Shown here: positions 23,708 to 35,483 of the stretch, one piece after another | Layout: each line of letters starts with the position of its first letter | How positions within the stretch are numbered: position 1 is the first letter of the stretch | Assembly: GCA_034440615.1 (NCBI GenBank) | Contig: JAOTOM010004740.1 | Coordinates: forward strand, 98,501-162,500 | DNA: 64,000 bases | DNA from: Ashinkailepas kermadecensis | Lineage: Eukaryota; Arthropoda; Thecostraca; Neolepadidae | Reading direction: 5' to 3' | The notes under the pieces: model-generated | What the model was told of the DNA's origin: nothing | What the model saw: only the letters and a program-made list of their open reading frames with translations | The model's database searches: none | Translations under genes and position numbers: made by a program

Positions 23708-24915
23708 TAACTCGCCCCCCACTGGGGGTCCGCGGCCGAACGCACCCCACTGGAGGGGGGGGGGAATATTGTCCCCCCCTGTCTAACTCAGCTCCTGTGG
23801 GGAGCAGGATAAAAATAGAATGTGGTTAGATAGCTTGGAGCAAGATCTTTTGAAGTTATTTCGGTAATTTTCAGCTCAGGTCAATATTAAGGTTACCAGA
23901 GGTCATCAAAGGTCAAATTCTGGCAAATTTGGGTGTTCCGGGGATTCGGCTATATTTCGGGAACTAAATGAGCTAGAGACATGGGGTTGGCGCCATTCGA
24001 AAGAAAATCGATTTATTTCTGCAAGATAACATCAGATTTGACCTCAGGCCAATTAGTTTGGCTTCCAGAGGCTCTCAAACATAGCGAAATACTAACGGGA
24101 CTAGAATGTGTACATGTACATATGTTCTAGCTAATAACTTTTGACCTAATCGACTTAGAGTATTACATCGAACGCCATTGTTTTTGTCTCGCTGGGGCGC
24201 GTCAAATGATATTCGGCATGACTTCCTAGGTCGAAGTTTGATCTTGACTTAAGGTCAAGGTCATTGTGGCCTAGTGGGATCATATGATACAACATTTGAC
24301 GCAGCTTGATGAGACAAACACATTGGTGCAAACCCCATGTCTCTATTCGTTCAAAAGTTATTCACGAAAAAACTAATTTTTTAGTAAACCTACAAATACA
24401 AAAATAAATATAACAAACGTTTTCTACGTAATGACATGGGATTTGGGATTCAGAGAAATAATAATATAGTCTTGGACATTTTGCTTTCTTTTTTCGATAT
24501 TCCTTCTGCATCATTCTTGCATTTTTTAATTTCCAAAATATATATGTATATAATTATAAAATTTCAAAAAGCAAAATATAGAAAATCCGAGATAGCAGTT
24601 TGAAAGCCCATTTAATTATATGCGTAAATATGAATTTTTGGTGTCATTGCATCAAAAATTGATTCTATACGAATTTATAAATATGCCAGTGACATGACTA
24701 AAATTTCGCAAAAGTGACGTCACAAAAATGCGATTTTCCCAAAAAATTACCAGCCGAATTTTTTATCAAACTTGGGACATGTAAAATTGTTTGGCAAAAA
24801 GGTCTACCAAATTTAAAGTCTAGCTTAATCGTTCATGAGTTATTGCACATAAACTAACAGGGGTGGGCGGAGATTTTGCCCCCCCAGTGGGGCACGGGTA
24901 ACTTAGGTTTTAGCC
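23708..24915. mobile_element. Unclassified repeat with GC-rich inverted ends
   Basis: The left margin has CCCCCCACTGGGGG and the right margin CCCCCCCAGTGGGG, with GTTA and GTAAC just outside, giving an imperfect inverted repeat. Both margins abut TTAGGT. The 1.1-kb interior is AT-rich, lacks ORFs and contains several AGGTCAA/TTGACCT words. No clean target duplication was found. Confidence 0.35.
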
Positions 24916-25147
24916 CCACCTTGGGAAATCAATCAATGTGAAGAGTTCCCAAGGTGTGACGTCTGCTAAATAAATACAAAAATTGTTAGAGGTGTCGTTT
25001 TGCAGAATTCTTGCTTCCGATTTTGTCCGATGTCAACAAAAATTATGAGTGTCGGCCCGAAAAAAAAATCCTGGGCGTTTTCATGGGGCCTGTAGTTGTT
25101 GCGAGACATTTTGTTTGCTCAGATCCTTTCCAGAAATTTCCATATTG

Positions 25148-25450
25148 AAACTAGAGGTGCCGTTTATTGGAAGTTCTTGTCCAAAGTCCAATCGAAAGTC
25201 CAAGGATTGACCAGCTAGCTGTCCATCCAAGTGTTCAAAAAAATCAAGTTGTCCAAAAATTTCCATTTTTATTATTAAATACATTCTACCTGCAACTAAT
25301 AACCACAATCACTACTAAAACACGATGGAATGATATCGGCTGTCCCAAAAAATTCCTAAGATTTTTATATCATGTCCGTCCAATTTCCAAATTGGACTTT
25401 TTTAAATTTTTGTAATCAGAAATTTGGAATCACAATCGACATCTCTAATT
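25148..25450. mobile_element. MITE copy (AATTAGAG family)
   Basis: It is similar over its whole length to 33651-33918: both contain TTGTCCAAAGTCCAATC, CAAGTTGTCCAAAAATTTCC and GACATCGGCTGTCC-like text, and end ATCTCTAATT. The right part is duplicated again at about 25715-25760. A further left end lies near 24988. Confidence 0.65.
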
Positions 25451-25509
25451 GGAACCCCACCCCATATTCCTCTTGGAACCCCTCCCCCTCCCCTAAACCC
25501 CCTCTGGAA

Positions 25510-25695
25510 ACGTTTTGCCAATTAATAAAAAAAAAATGTGGCCCCCCCCCCCCCCCAAAAAAAAAGAAAATACCTACCCCCCCCCATTATATTAAAATGG
25601 AAACCCCCCCCCCCCCCCCCCCCCACTTTTTAAAACTTTTTTTTGTTAATTTTCCAAAAAAATTAAAAAATTTAAAAAAAAAAAAAAAAAAATAT
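25510..25695. repeat. Low-complexity poly-C / poly-A stretch
   Basis: Alternating runs of C (up to about 20) and A (up to about 20) with little other sequence. It lies between the MITE copy and its duplicated right end. Run lengths are likely to be unreliable in assembly. Confidence 0.85.
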
Positions 25696-26795
25696 TGCAC
25701 TAGATACCAATAATTCCAAAAATTTGGAATCCAATCGGCATCTCTAATTGGAACCCCATCCAATATTCGTCTGGGAACGCCTCTGCCTTGCCTGATACTC
25801 GTCTGGGAACGCGTTTGCCATGTGCTAATAAAAATTGGGTATGCTCCTGCCCTCTGCAATAGACAAGAGAATGCCTATGCCCCACCATGATATTAATCTG
25901 GGAACGCCTCTGCACCACCCTCGTCGACATTTTGAAACGTTTATTTTGCCAGAATCTGCCAAACACATTAGACTAGTATATTGCACTAGATACCAATAAA
26001 ATATGGTGTGATCTCATCTTTTGGCACGTTTTCGCATGTGCGTAGGTACATACTAATCGTCGGTGCAACCGTTGTTTATTACTGTGTATGCCAATTTGTC
26101 TTTTGTCCTAATGAGTTTTCTGGGTTTTTTTGCCGTTATTCCCGCCACTATCGTCCTCAATTGCTGAGTTTATGGTCTCTATGCATCAATTATTATAATT
26201 GATGTCTTGGAATGAAACTTATTTTGCTGGGTTGGCCATTCTCTTTGTCTGACTGTTTTCCGCTGATATGTATGTTACCTACATGTTTTTAGCCAACCTT
26301 TTGAATCAAGAATTTTGAACTAAGACAAGAACCATCATGAACCGCAAAAAGTCAAAGAAGTACGCATCTGGGGATCAAAAGAGGAAGAAGAGAGATGCAA
26401 AAAAACTGAGTGAGATCAGCAAGACATCCAGCAAAATAGATACTTATTTTGTGTAAGAGAAATTATGATGATATTTTCCATAATATAAGATGCTGTGAAT
26501 TTTGGGGTACATTACTAAATCAACAGTGTCCCAAAATTTGTTTTGTCGTAGGATGTGGCTGGGAGGGAGCAGTTCACTTTTACTGTGGAAAACAGACATT
26601 TCCAATGTTCAGTGCTGTTACCCCTTTTGCATACAGGTGTCAAATAAATTCCGCTCCAAGTTTTACAACCTGATAGCATATATTCATAATTAATAACCGT
26701 CATAATTCCGTTTTTACGTCGGCTGGTGTCTACTTCGTACCGCTTTACGCCTGTATGTAATTGTTTTGTTCCCATGGGGGCGACCCCATATGGAA

Positions 26796-27010
26796 ACGCT
26801 TTATCCCCACATTTCTCCTGTCCATGACAGTTTACTCCGTTTTTCCCCTCCACTTCATCGTCCTCAAGATAAATTCTGTCCCGTTGCAGTCCAGCTTCCG
26901 CTGTCCGTGGAGATGGTGTTCTGCTGCGGGAGCCGACTGCCGTCACATCCAAACGCGCTCATCCAGACGCGGACGACCCCGCGTACGAAAGTGACGACGA
27001 CAGGTGAGGG
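26796..27010 (+). repeat. First copy of a duplicated intron-exon 2 block in the hAT gene
   Basis: This block (intron end plus exon 2, 26890-27003, plus donor) is nearly identical to 27112-27330. Both begin TGGAAACGCTTTATCCCCAC and end GGTGAGGGTT. Confidence 0.9.
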
Positions 27011-27111
27011 TTTTATACATGGTGGTCTGCTGCCAATTAAACTACAAATTCAAGTATTTTGTGGATAACTGTTGTATACACATGACAGAAAACCAGATAG
27101 GTACGTCAGTT

Positions 27112-27330
27112 GGAAACGCTTTATCCCCACATTTATCCTGTCCATGACAGTTTACTCCGTTTTTCCCCTCCACTTCATCGTCCTCAAGATAAATCATGTC
27201 CCGTTGCAGTCCAGCTTCCGCTGTCCGTGGAGATGGTGTTCTGCTGCGGGAGCCGACTGCCGCCACATCCAAACGCGCTCATCCAGACGCGGACGACCCC
27301 GCGTACGACAGTGACGACGACCGGTGAGGG
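27112..27330 (+). repeat. Second copy of the block, with exon 2b
   Basis: Exon 2b is 27210-27323, also 114 nt with the same phase, intact acceptor (TTGCAG) and donor (GTGAGG). It encodes nearly the same peptide (A for V, D for E changes). A third, eroded copy can be traced at about 27690-27755 (SDSDSEESDDS), where the donor GT has become TT and the acceptor phase no longer fits. Flanking text repeats too (near 27066 and 27966). Confidence 0.85.
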
Positions 27331-29504
27331 TTAATCGCGTCGTGATCTCCTGTTCAGACTGTTTTTTTTTGTTAATTCCAACTATTCCATGTCACCTTAA
27401 CTCAATGATAGCGAGTGTTTGCACTGAGATACATGTTATCATTTCCTGCACTGCATTTACACCGTTCTAGGCCAACTACTTAGGATGCTTGGTCTGGGGA
27501 CTTTGAAGGAAAGCTCTGCCTCCGGAGCGCGAGGAGACCCGAGAGCACAGAAGGCTCCGTTCAGGATGTGCCACTTTGGGGAGTCAAATTGGGAATTTTG
27601 TCACTTCTTCCTGACTTGACACGCTGATGGCAAGCACATTGTGTGTACTGTGACGGTCTCGCGTGGTCTCTCTCTAGACACACCTAACTCGGAACGGCAA
27701 TCGCCTCATCCTTCACTGTCAGACTCAGACTCAGAGGAAAGTGATGACAGTTGAGGGATTAACACCCCGTGGAATACTGCCTGATTAAACTACAAATTTA
27801 CTCATTTGCATGGGCCTCGCCACGGCAAAATTTTTTTTTGGGGACGGGCCACATTTTGCCGTGTCCATCCTTTCCAGTCACTGTCATAGGGTTAATGTTA
27901 ACATTTGCCAAAAGTTGGGGGGGACGCGTCCCCCCGTCGCCCCCGTACCGGAGCCTTTGCTCATTTGGTATATATTTATTTGATACACATGGAGGAAAAC
28001 CATACTGATGTATCATGTACGTCGTTTGGAAACGCATTGCGCAAAAATAGTGAAAATTAAATTCATGTGTTCGCATAACATTTAGAGTACTAGTTATTAC
28101 ATCACATTACGAATGTGTATGCAAAAAAATATACATAAAATAGCGCCTCTGTCTCAGCTTTATTGCATTTGTACATCAACATCTCGAATTTTTTTATTAT
28201 CCGTAATCACTCAATTGTCGTGGCGAAATTTAGAGGGAGGGGCACCCCTCCAAATTTACTCCAACTTGTCCAACTCCAAAAGTCTCCAACTTGCATTTGA
28301 GCGCACTCTCAAGTCTCAAACTTGCACTAGACGATCTGATAAGCTACCTTTTAGCATCCTTACAAATATTTGTTCTCCGGTGTTTCTAGATCCGGGGAAG
28401 AGTCCTGTCCGAATCCTCTGAAGACAGACAAGAAGGCTCATGTGAGAAAGTTCTGTCCTTAATGGCGTAGCGTGTGGCAATGGCTCATGTACGACAGTAC
28501 ACGAGACGTCGTACTGTGCACGACCTGTCGGGATGCTGACAAAGCGGGCCTGCTGAAGAATGCGCGACGGATGAAATCGCCGTTTATTAATGTTGGTTTC
28601 TCACGATGGGAAAATGGACCAGCGGCATTCAGGGAGCACGAGGCCTCAGCCACCCATAGAGCAGCAGCCAGCAGAGGGACTGCTGACAGTTGCCCAGAGA
28701 CCCAGAATTCTGTCCATCTTCAGCGATGCCGCAAAGAAACAGCAGCAGGTCGCCAGAACCAGCCTGCTCTGCCTCATAGAAGCGGTTGGGTACCTCAGTG
28801 CGCAGGGTTTGCCTTTCCGCCGTAAGGACGAGGACTCGGGCAACTTCATTCAAGTCGTGAAGCTCATAGCCAAGCACGAAGAAGACTTGCGGGTTTTCCT
28901 GAACCAACCAGTGCAGCATTATACCTCCCACCAAATCCAGGACGAAATTCTGAGGCTATACGCTGCCACCCTCGAAGACCAAATTCTGACGCGGATCAGG
29001 AGCTGTGACGCCTTCGCTATCATAATGGATGAAACCGCTGATCTGTCTCGCAAAGAGCAGGCATCCATATGTTTCCGTCACGTAGACGAAGACCTGGTGG
29101 TCCACGAGGATTTCATTGGGCTCTACGAATTGCCTGACACGAAGGCGTGTACTCTCTACACCATCCTAAAAGACGTACTCCTTCGATGCCAGCTCGACAT
29201 GGGAAAACTCCGCGCCCAGTGCTACGATGGAGCCGCCAACATGTCGGGTCGTTTTAAAGGTCAGAAACATATACTAGAAGACTTAAATCACAGTCATATG
29301 ACAGGATATGAATATATAACAATCTATAACAGATAAACAGTGAATCCATAAAACGTTTTACGACAAAATCTATCGAGCGCTGTTTTGTTTGGTTATTTTA
29401 ATGGAGTCATGGGTCCAATTTGATGGATCAAATATATGAAAATCGTATTACAGCAAAGAGGAACGTAGTGGCCATATTTTGTCCAAACGTGATTTAGCGC
29501 ATTG

Positions 29505-29551
29505 AGCGATCCGTCGCGCCCATAGTGAAATTATGGGCGCGACGGATCGCT
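29505..29551. repeat. Perfect 20-bp hairpin in the hAT intron
   Basis: The left arm, 29505-29524 (AGCGATCCGTCGCGCCCATA), pairs perfectly with 29532-29551 around a 7-nt loop. It lies in the 1065-nt intron between hAT exons 3 and 4. Confidence 0.9.
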
Positions 29552-31592
29552 GGGAATTCAGTGAAATTTCAGTCTATTTCGACACTGTGGATATACCATC
29601 CGACAGAACCTGCGGGAACCCAGCTCAAAAGTTGCGCAATTTCAAGCTGATTCTAAATCACTTTGGATCATGGGTGCACCATTCACATAGGAGCGGTACC
29701 GGGGGGGGTCAATAGTGCTCGGTCGGCGAATGTTAACATGGGGAAGCCATCGATTTTGGCCATGTTCCGACTTCTAAGGTTCACCACACATTTATTCTAA
29801 CGATTTCCCCGGGGGAACCCAGCTTCAAATTTATATCCATTAATTTACTTTCCTATGGTGTCACTTTCCCGGTTCGCCAATCAGCCATTTTGCGGTACCT
29901 GGCGGTCAAAGCTAGCCCCGTCATGAATCCCGCAGTGGTGAACCAAGACAGATATCCCAAATAAATGAATAGGCTCAAGGCTCGTGGTAGCTAGTTGTGT
30001 CTGCCAATACATATGCGGTTAATCCTGGCTTAAAAAAAGAAAACGTGGTTTGCGTGCGACTGCGGTCTATCTCTGAGCACGCCACAGCGTGAAATAGCTG
30101 ATATTCCCGGTGACGCGGCGCCTTAGTCGGTGCAAGCGCGCTGCGTGGGCCGCATGGACCTAGCGTGGTTTGGCCAAAATGTGTCCACTACGAATGGTAA
30201 GATCCTCAGGAAATCGTCAGATAACACTTGTTGAGCGCAAGTTTTTGCTTCTGAATCTGAACACAACATAGTGTGATATAATAAGCGACTTAATTGTTAA
30301 GTGTAATTTGTGTATTCTGTTAAGGTCTCCAAGCTCTCGTGAAAGCGGATCAGCCAGCGGCGGTCTTCGTTCACTGTGCAGGCCACCGCATGAACCTGGT
30401 GGTTCAGGATTCATTTGGCTTGGTAAAGGAGCTCCGTGACGGCCTCCACGAGCTCGGCAAGGTCGTGGAGTTCATTCGCGATTCGCCAAAGCGGTTGGCA
30501 TCCTTCGCAGCCAAGGAGCCGACATCGGCCCTGCGACCGCTCTGCCCTACTCGCTGGCTGTGCCGCGAGGCATCAGTACGGTCTGTGCTGAGAAACTACT
30601 CGAGGGTCGTGGACTTCATGGAAGAGCTGGCAAGCGACAAAAGTAATAACATTGAGGCCAGCAGTACCGCCAGTGGATACCAGAAGGAGATGCAGAGATT
30701 TGACTTCTTCTTTACCGCTTCCTTGGCTCTGAAACTGCTTGATGCCGTGACACCTACGATGAAGGCCGTTCAGGGACCCAAAAGCAGCCTGCAACAGGTC
30801 ATGGCGCTGGTGGAGACCACAAAGAACAGCATAAAGGGTCAGCGCGAGAGATTTGATGAGTTCTGGGATGAGGTGTGTAACGAGGCAGACGATACGGGTG
30901 TGGAGGACCCGTCTTACCGCGGAGTAGGAGACCCCCAAAACGCATTGACGATGGGGCTCCTCCTCATGTCGACACGAGCCCTAAAGATCGGTACAGACGC
31001 CTGTACATGGAGGGCCTGGACGCTCGCTCAGAGTCATTGACGGACCGCTTCGGTGTCAGCGCCGATGCCTCTGTCCTCAATGACGCTGAGCAGGGCCTCC
31101 TATCCAGTAACAGGGAGCTCTTGGATATGACAGCAGCCTTTTATAGCTTAGACGCAAAGCGCCTCCGGTGTCATGTGGAGATGCTCCATGACCATGCAGC
31201 ACATCAGCAAACACAGCTGAAATCTCTCGAGGATATACGGCACCTCCTCCACAAAGATCAAAACGCCCGGGCCATCTTTACGGAGGCAGTGAAGCTGGTG
31301 AAGCTTCTGCTGACTGCTCCAGTCACGTCCTGCACAGCGGAGCGAAGTTTTTCGCTGCTCCGACGTATTAAGACGTGGTTGAGGTCAACCATGAGACAGC
31401 AACGCCTGAATGGCGCTGCGTTATGCGCCGCTTATCCTGACGCAGTCAGGTCTGCCTCAACTGATGATATCGCGGACGCTTTTATCAGAGCCTGTCCTCT
31501 GCGAAGGCAGCGTTTCGCGAGTCGTGAAGACATGAAGTGAAAAGCCGGTTGGCTTGCACAAATGATGAGAGCTTCCATAGTCTATCAATCTG

Positions 31593-31598
31593 AATAAA
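31593..31598 (+). terminator. Poly-A signal AATAAA of the hAT gene
   Basis: AATAAA lies 53 bp after the transposase stop codon (TGA ending at 31540), the usual place for a cleavage signal. Confidence 0.6.
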
Positions 31599-31860
31599 AG
31601 AGTCCAGGTCTCAAGAGCGTTTTGAGGCAAGCCAAGATGGATTCGGCTCTCACTATCATCGAAGCTGCGCTACTGGGGCCATAACAAAAATACATGCGAC
31701 GGAAGCTGCATCAATTTGATAGCTCCGAGATTTCCACACTAAACCGGAGACGCATTTCTTCGTACTTCTCCATTCTTTGTAATGGATTGTTCGACGATTG
31801 GCGTCAGCTTTTAGGACACACCTCTTCCCAGAATGCATTAAATATCTTGCGCTGTTATTT

Positions 31861-31983
31861 CGAGTGTGATGTTGATAATCCAGAACAGAAAAATGGCCAG
31901 TACTGAGCCATACAATAGTGTACTGCATACCTTTTGTCTTGGCACCGCGGAAATGTCGTGTTCGGAAATGGTGAGATGTAATA
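31861..31983 (+). repeat. Direct repeat, copy 1 (about 123 bp)
   Basis: CGAGTGTGATGTTGATAATC through GGTGAGATGTAATA is repeated at 32209-32332 with a handful of substitutions (TACAATAG/GCAATAG, CACCGCGG/CATCGCGG). The 225-bp spacer shows no ORF. This may be a local duplication or parts of one dispersed repeat. Confidence 0.85.
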
Positions 31984-32208
31984 TCAGGAGATGATGTATG
32001 CTTTGTGATTCCTGTGTAGTTTCGCTTTCATGTGTTTCTTCCCATGCATCATGTCGTACTTGTCGTTTTTGTCGTTTTGATTTCCTCAAGTCATTATTAA
32101 ACTGCGGGTTGAGGCCCTTGAAATATGAAAATCCTAGTTGATATATGTACGTATCTAAGTCGCTTTGTGGATGTATCAAAACCCAACTGTTATTGGCCTC
32201 AAAGCTTT

Positions 32209-32332
32209 CGAGTGTGATGTTGATAATCCAGAACAGAAACAATGGCCAGTACTGAGCCATGCAATAGTGTACTGCATACCTTTTGTGTTGGCATCGCGGA
32301 AATGTCGTGTTCGGAAATGGTGAGATGTAATA
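32209..32332 (+). repeat. Direct repeat, copy 2
   Basis: Partner of 31861-31983. Confidence 0.85.
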
Positions 32333-32412
32333 GCTATATGTTTGTTTTTCGAAAGTTTGCCAGATTTTGCCAGAACATTTTTACAAGGGTGTTCATTTTT
32401 CACAAACGGACC

Positions 32413-32672
32413 CAGGCACGTAACCAGGAATTATCTCATCAGGGGGGGGGGGGGGGTGGCTCCTAAAAGGTCCCAAGGCCAGCTCCAAAAGGGCCTAAAC
32501 AACGGCTAACTGACTGGCTTTGCGGCAGATTTTTGTGACCGGGGGTGGGGTGAGGGGGGTGGGGGGTGAGAAGCGATGTTGGCGATGGACCACTACGGGT
32601 AGAAAAGGGCCCATCAGGGGAGGGGGAGGGGCAACCACGGGGGGCTGCCCCTCCCCCATGGCTATGTGCCTG
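32413..32672. mobile_element. 260-bp hAT-like MITE
   Basis: The left end CAGGCACGTAACCAGG and reverse-complemented right end CAGGCACATAGCCATG match at 13 of 16. Flanks AACGGACC and AACTGACT agree at 6 of 8, a decayed 8-bp duplication. The interior is G-rich with no ORF. Confidence 0.6.
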
Positions 32673-33645
32673 AACTGACTCGAGAAAAAGCTCTTTGTAC
32701 TTACTTGTGTTCAATATGTAATGGAGCGCTTCAAATGTATGAAAATGAACACCATTGTTTGTCACATCCCAAAAATTATTGTGAGGGCCCATATGTTTGG
32801 GTTTCTGTGCGGAACAAAGCAGCTAACTTCAATCAAAGACAATGTTTTTGGAAAATCCCACCTTTTCACGTGTTCATTTAAAGACGTATGGACAATTATG
32901 ACACTTGTCCCTGCCCCCCCCTTGGCTACGTCCCTGTCCCCCTTGGCTACATGGGCAATTGGACAATTAAACAATGCACAATTATGACAATTGTCCTTTA
33001 AATAAAAAGTGTCACCCATACATATTTCGAAAGCTAAATGACCGCTATACACAATGCGCGCTAATCCATTCTTGTATCTGATATAAGTTTTACAAAGCGG
33101 CTACCCAAACATAGATGTACAAAATCATTGAAGTGCAAAAATGCCGATTTCAGACCTTTTTTTAGAGAAATTACTAAATTTTGGACATTTAAGACACTGA
33201 AAATCCTAAGTATGTATGATGTTTGGAATCTACAAGAACTTTCCTATATAATGAGGGACGAACGGGATCTCTATCACCGATATTGTGACCACTATAAATG
33301 TCCGCTAAAATGCCCAAAGTCTGAGACCGCAACGTACATATTAATTCTGTATAGTTTTTTTTCTGAGGATTGCTTTTGTCATGATGGTGGTCGAGAGACA
33401 TGACAAGGTCCGTGAATATTGTGCCAAAAACCGTAGATATGGTTAGGGAATATACCTACCTATTTAACCCGTTTGATGTGTACTTCAAAGTAATTTTACC
33501 ACGATATACTGAAGGGTATTTTTCGAACTAAATTATGGTGGTGGACGCGACGGGGTCATCGGACCTTCCCCGTTATCTTCAAGTTATCATCTGGGAATGG
33601 CTGTTTTCTTCCACCAGAACGTAAAATCTGCAAACGACTCTTACA
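32673..33645. other. Non-coding interval
   Basis: No gene recognised. It contains a small local repeat, CCTTGGCTAC(A/G)T with ATGACA(C/A)TTGTCC, at 32890-33000. Confidence 0.5.
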
Positions 33646-33650
33646 TTTGA

Positions 33651-33918
33651 ATTAGAGGTGTCGTTTTCTGGAAATTATTGTCCAAAGTCCAATCCAAAAT
33701 CCAAGGATGGACCAGCTGTCCATCCAAAAGTGTCCAAAAAGTCAAGTTGTCCAAAAATTTCCACTTTTTATATCAAATAACTACTGCCTACAACCAATAA
33801 CCCCAATAACACGACGAAATGACATCGGCTGTCCAAAAAATTCCAAAGATATTTGCTCCTGTCCGTCTTGGAAATTTTTGGAAGTCCAAAGATTTGGAAT
33901 CCGATCGGCATCTCTAAT
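33651..33918. mobile_element. 268-bp MITE with AATTAGAG-type ends
   Basis: ATTAGAGGTGTCG at the left and CGGCATCTCTAAT at the right form an imperfect inverted repeat. TTGA lies outside both ends (33647-33650 and 33919-33922), a possible 4-bp target duplication. The copy at 25148-25450 is a relative. Confidence 0.65.
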
Positions 33919-33922
33919 TTGA

Positions 33923-35142
33923 ATAGTACATTTTTGCTTCCTAAAATGTTATTTGCATGGTGCCCTCACATAGTCCTCAATTTAGGAACTGTCAATACCT
34001 ATGTATTGCTTTGGGTCCAGCTTTTCCATCTTTAGTTACTATATTACATTGTGAAAAATGACGAAAATAGCTGCCCAGTCAAGGTGAGCATTACAAAATG
34101 TCTAGAAGTAGTTATACAAAGGCGAGGGAATACCCTGGTGGAGGGGGGGGCTAGGGGTCGGGTACATACAGCGCAATCCCGCACGGTTCGCGACTGAGTT
34201 CCACTTGCGCCCCTCGCGAAAACATTTTTCACATCCCCCTCCCCCCCGGTAGCGGAACCCCCTGCAACTGGGGGCCCCTATGGCTGGGGGCCCTTGCTGC
34301 GGGGGGCCCCTAGGTTGGTGGCGGGGGTTGCCATTTTCAGAATTATCCACCCATGTCGTCAACAGTTGCATGCCAGTAAAAGTATTATGGTACGAATTCA
34401 TTCAGAGGTCGCAATCAGTCAAATAATGTAAAATCATTTATAAATCCCGAAGCGCACCCAAATAGCATAATCAAGGCAGGAGCAGAAGAACAGAGAATGT
34501 TAAATGTCCTGGAAACACAGCCGCATCTGGTCACCTCACTGTTGGCATGGCAACACGCAAGCATGCCATCCGACGACAACCTGTTGATAATCGGCATGTG
34601 CACAAAGACCGAGGCCACAAACATCGCCCGGATCACAGCTCGTGCTGCTGAGGACCTTCACGGAATCATCCCGTGATTGGTCTGGCGTGGCACGACTGAA
34701 GGTCACGTGACGACCGCTGGGAATTCCTGGTGTCGCCGCTGTCCCGACCACGATGAATTAAATCTGAGCCACGACCTTCAAAGTGCCCAGTCATCGTGAA
34801 AAACACACGCATGCGAGATCACACAGATGCCATCGTAATAAATCGAAGGAGTAATAGCAAGGTTTCGCTTCCCGGTCAACATTTGAGGAAGACTAACAAT
34901 GAGGTGGCGTATCAGCAAAGCGTGTTTTTAGGTTATAATTGTGAATGCTACCCAATAAAGGCCTTCGAGACGCGCAGGCCTGAACTCCCGACCTGCCACC
35001 ACCACCGCCCGAGGGCGGTCACATCATCTGAGCGCTTGGCCGGTGCACGAACACCCTGCCACCACCGGTAGATGGCAATTACAGTCTTCATCGGGGCCAA
35101 ATGGATTTCTACTGTACGGCGGATTCGACAAAACTGAGCGAC
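33923..35142. other. Non-coding interval with G-rich patch
   Basis: A G/C-rich low-complexity patch lies at 34135-34330. At 34960-35060 a GC-rich stretch with AGCGCTTGGCC resembles the head of a tRNA-derived repeat, but I could not fold it convincingly. No gene recognised. Confidence 0.45.
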
Positions 35143-35155
35143 AAGGAATTTGGGT

Positions 35156-35313
35156 TGGTTATTGGTTTTACGACACGTCGACCTTCGAGTCATATAGCGT
35201 CGCCAATCTCTCACGCCGATTGGTCGCGGGCGAAGAGTAGCGACAGGTGAGACTCGAACCCACAACCTTTCGATTGTGAGACGAGCATCTTACCCCTAGG
35301 CTACTCGTCCCCT
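35156..35313 (-). mobile_element. tRNA-derived SINE, 158 bp, with 13-bp target duplications
   Basis: Read on the minus strand from about 35313, it has a tRNA-like head: a D-arm region (GTAGCCTAGGGGTAAGATGC), an anticodon-loop-like CTCACAA, and a B box in a T arm (GTGGGTTCGAGTCTCAC). The head is closest in look to tRNA-Val(CAC), but the anticodon and acceptor stems are poorly paired. A short unrelated body and an A/C-rich tail (AAAACCAATAACCAA) follow. AAG(G/T)AATTTGGGT occurs directly outside both ends (35143-35155 and 35314-35326, 12 of 13 match), the mark of LINE-driven insertion. Confidence 0.85.
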
Positions 35314-35483
35314 AAGTAATTTGGGTAAGATTTCCTCGACTGCAGAAGAGCTTCAGATTCAACCCACCAGGTGACAGCAACTAAACGCAAAAAAAAACAG
35401 TGCACAAAGAAAAACGTGATGTCATCGTCTGCGCCTGATAATTTACTACGTGTTTGATTCGAATGTTCCAGTGACAGGAGCAG

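Larger units (their letters stand above)
26337..31540 (+). pseudogene. Degraded hAT transposase gene (TTF zinc finger, DUF4371, C-terminal dimerisation), 4 exons
   Basis: Exon 1 is 26337-26452 (MNRKKSKKYASG..., ending SKIDTYF), exon 2 26890-27003 (acidic linker, ESDDD), exon 3 28390-29259 and exon 4 30325-31540. Introns are GT-AG and phases (2,2,1) agree. Exon 3 carries the TTF-type finger (WLMYD, VLCTTC, HEASATH) and the start of the DDE core (IIMDETAD, CYDGAANMSG). Exon 4 continues with VHCAGHRMNLV and the C-terminal hAT block (SCTAERSFSLLRRIKTWLRSTM). It is broken by a TAA at 28460-28462, a frameshift near 28640-28690 and another near 30915-30930. The family moves DNA by cut-and-paste. It resembles ZMYM1/ZNF862-like transposases. 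A poly-A signal follows the stop. I could not fix the element's ends. Confidence 0.88.

Noticed and set aside
35237..35313. Functional tRNA gene (Val-like) on the minus strand
   Set aside because: Anticodon and acceptor stems do not pair well, and a body, tail and 13-bp flanking duplications show a SINE.
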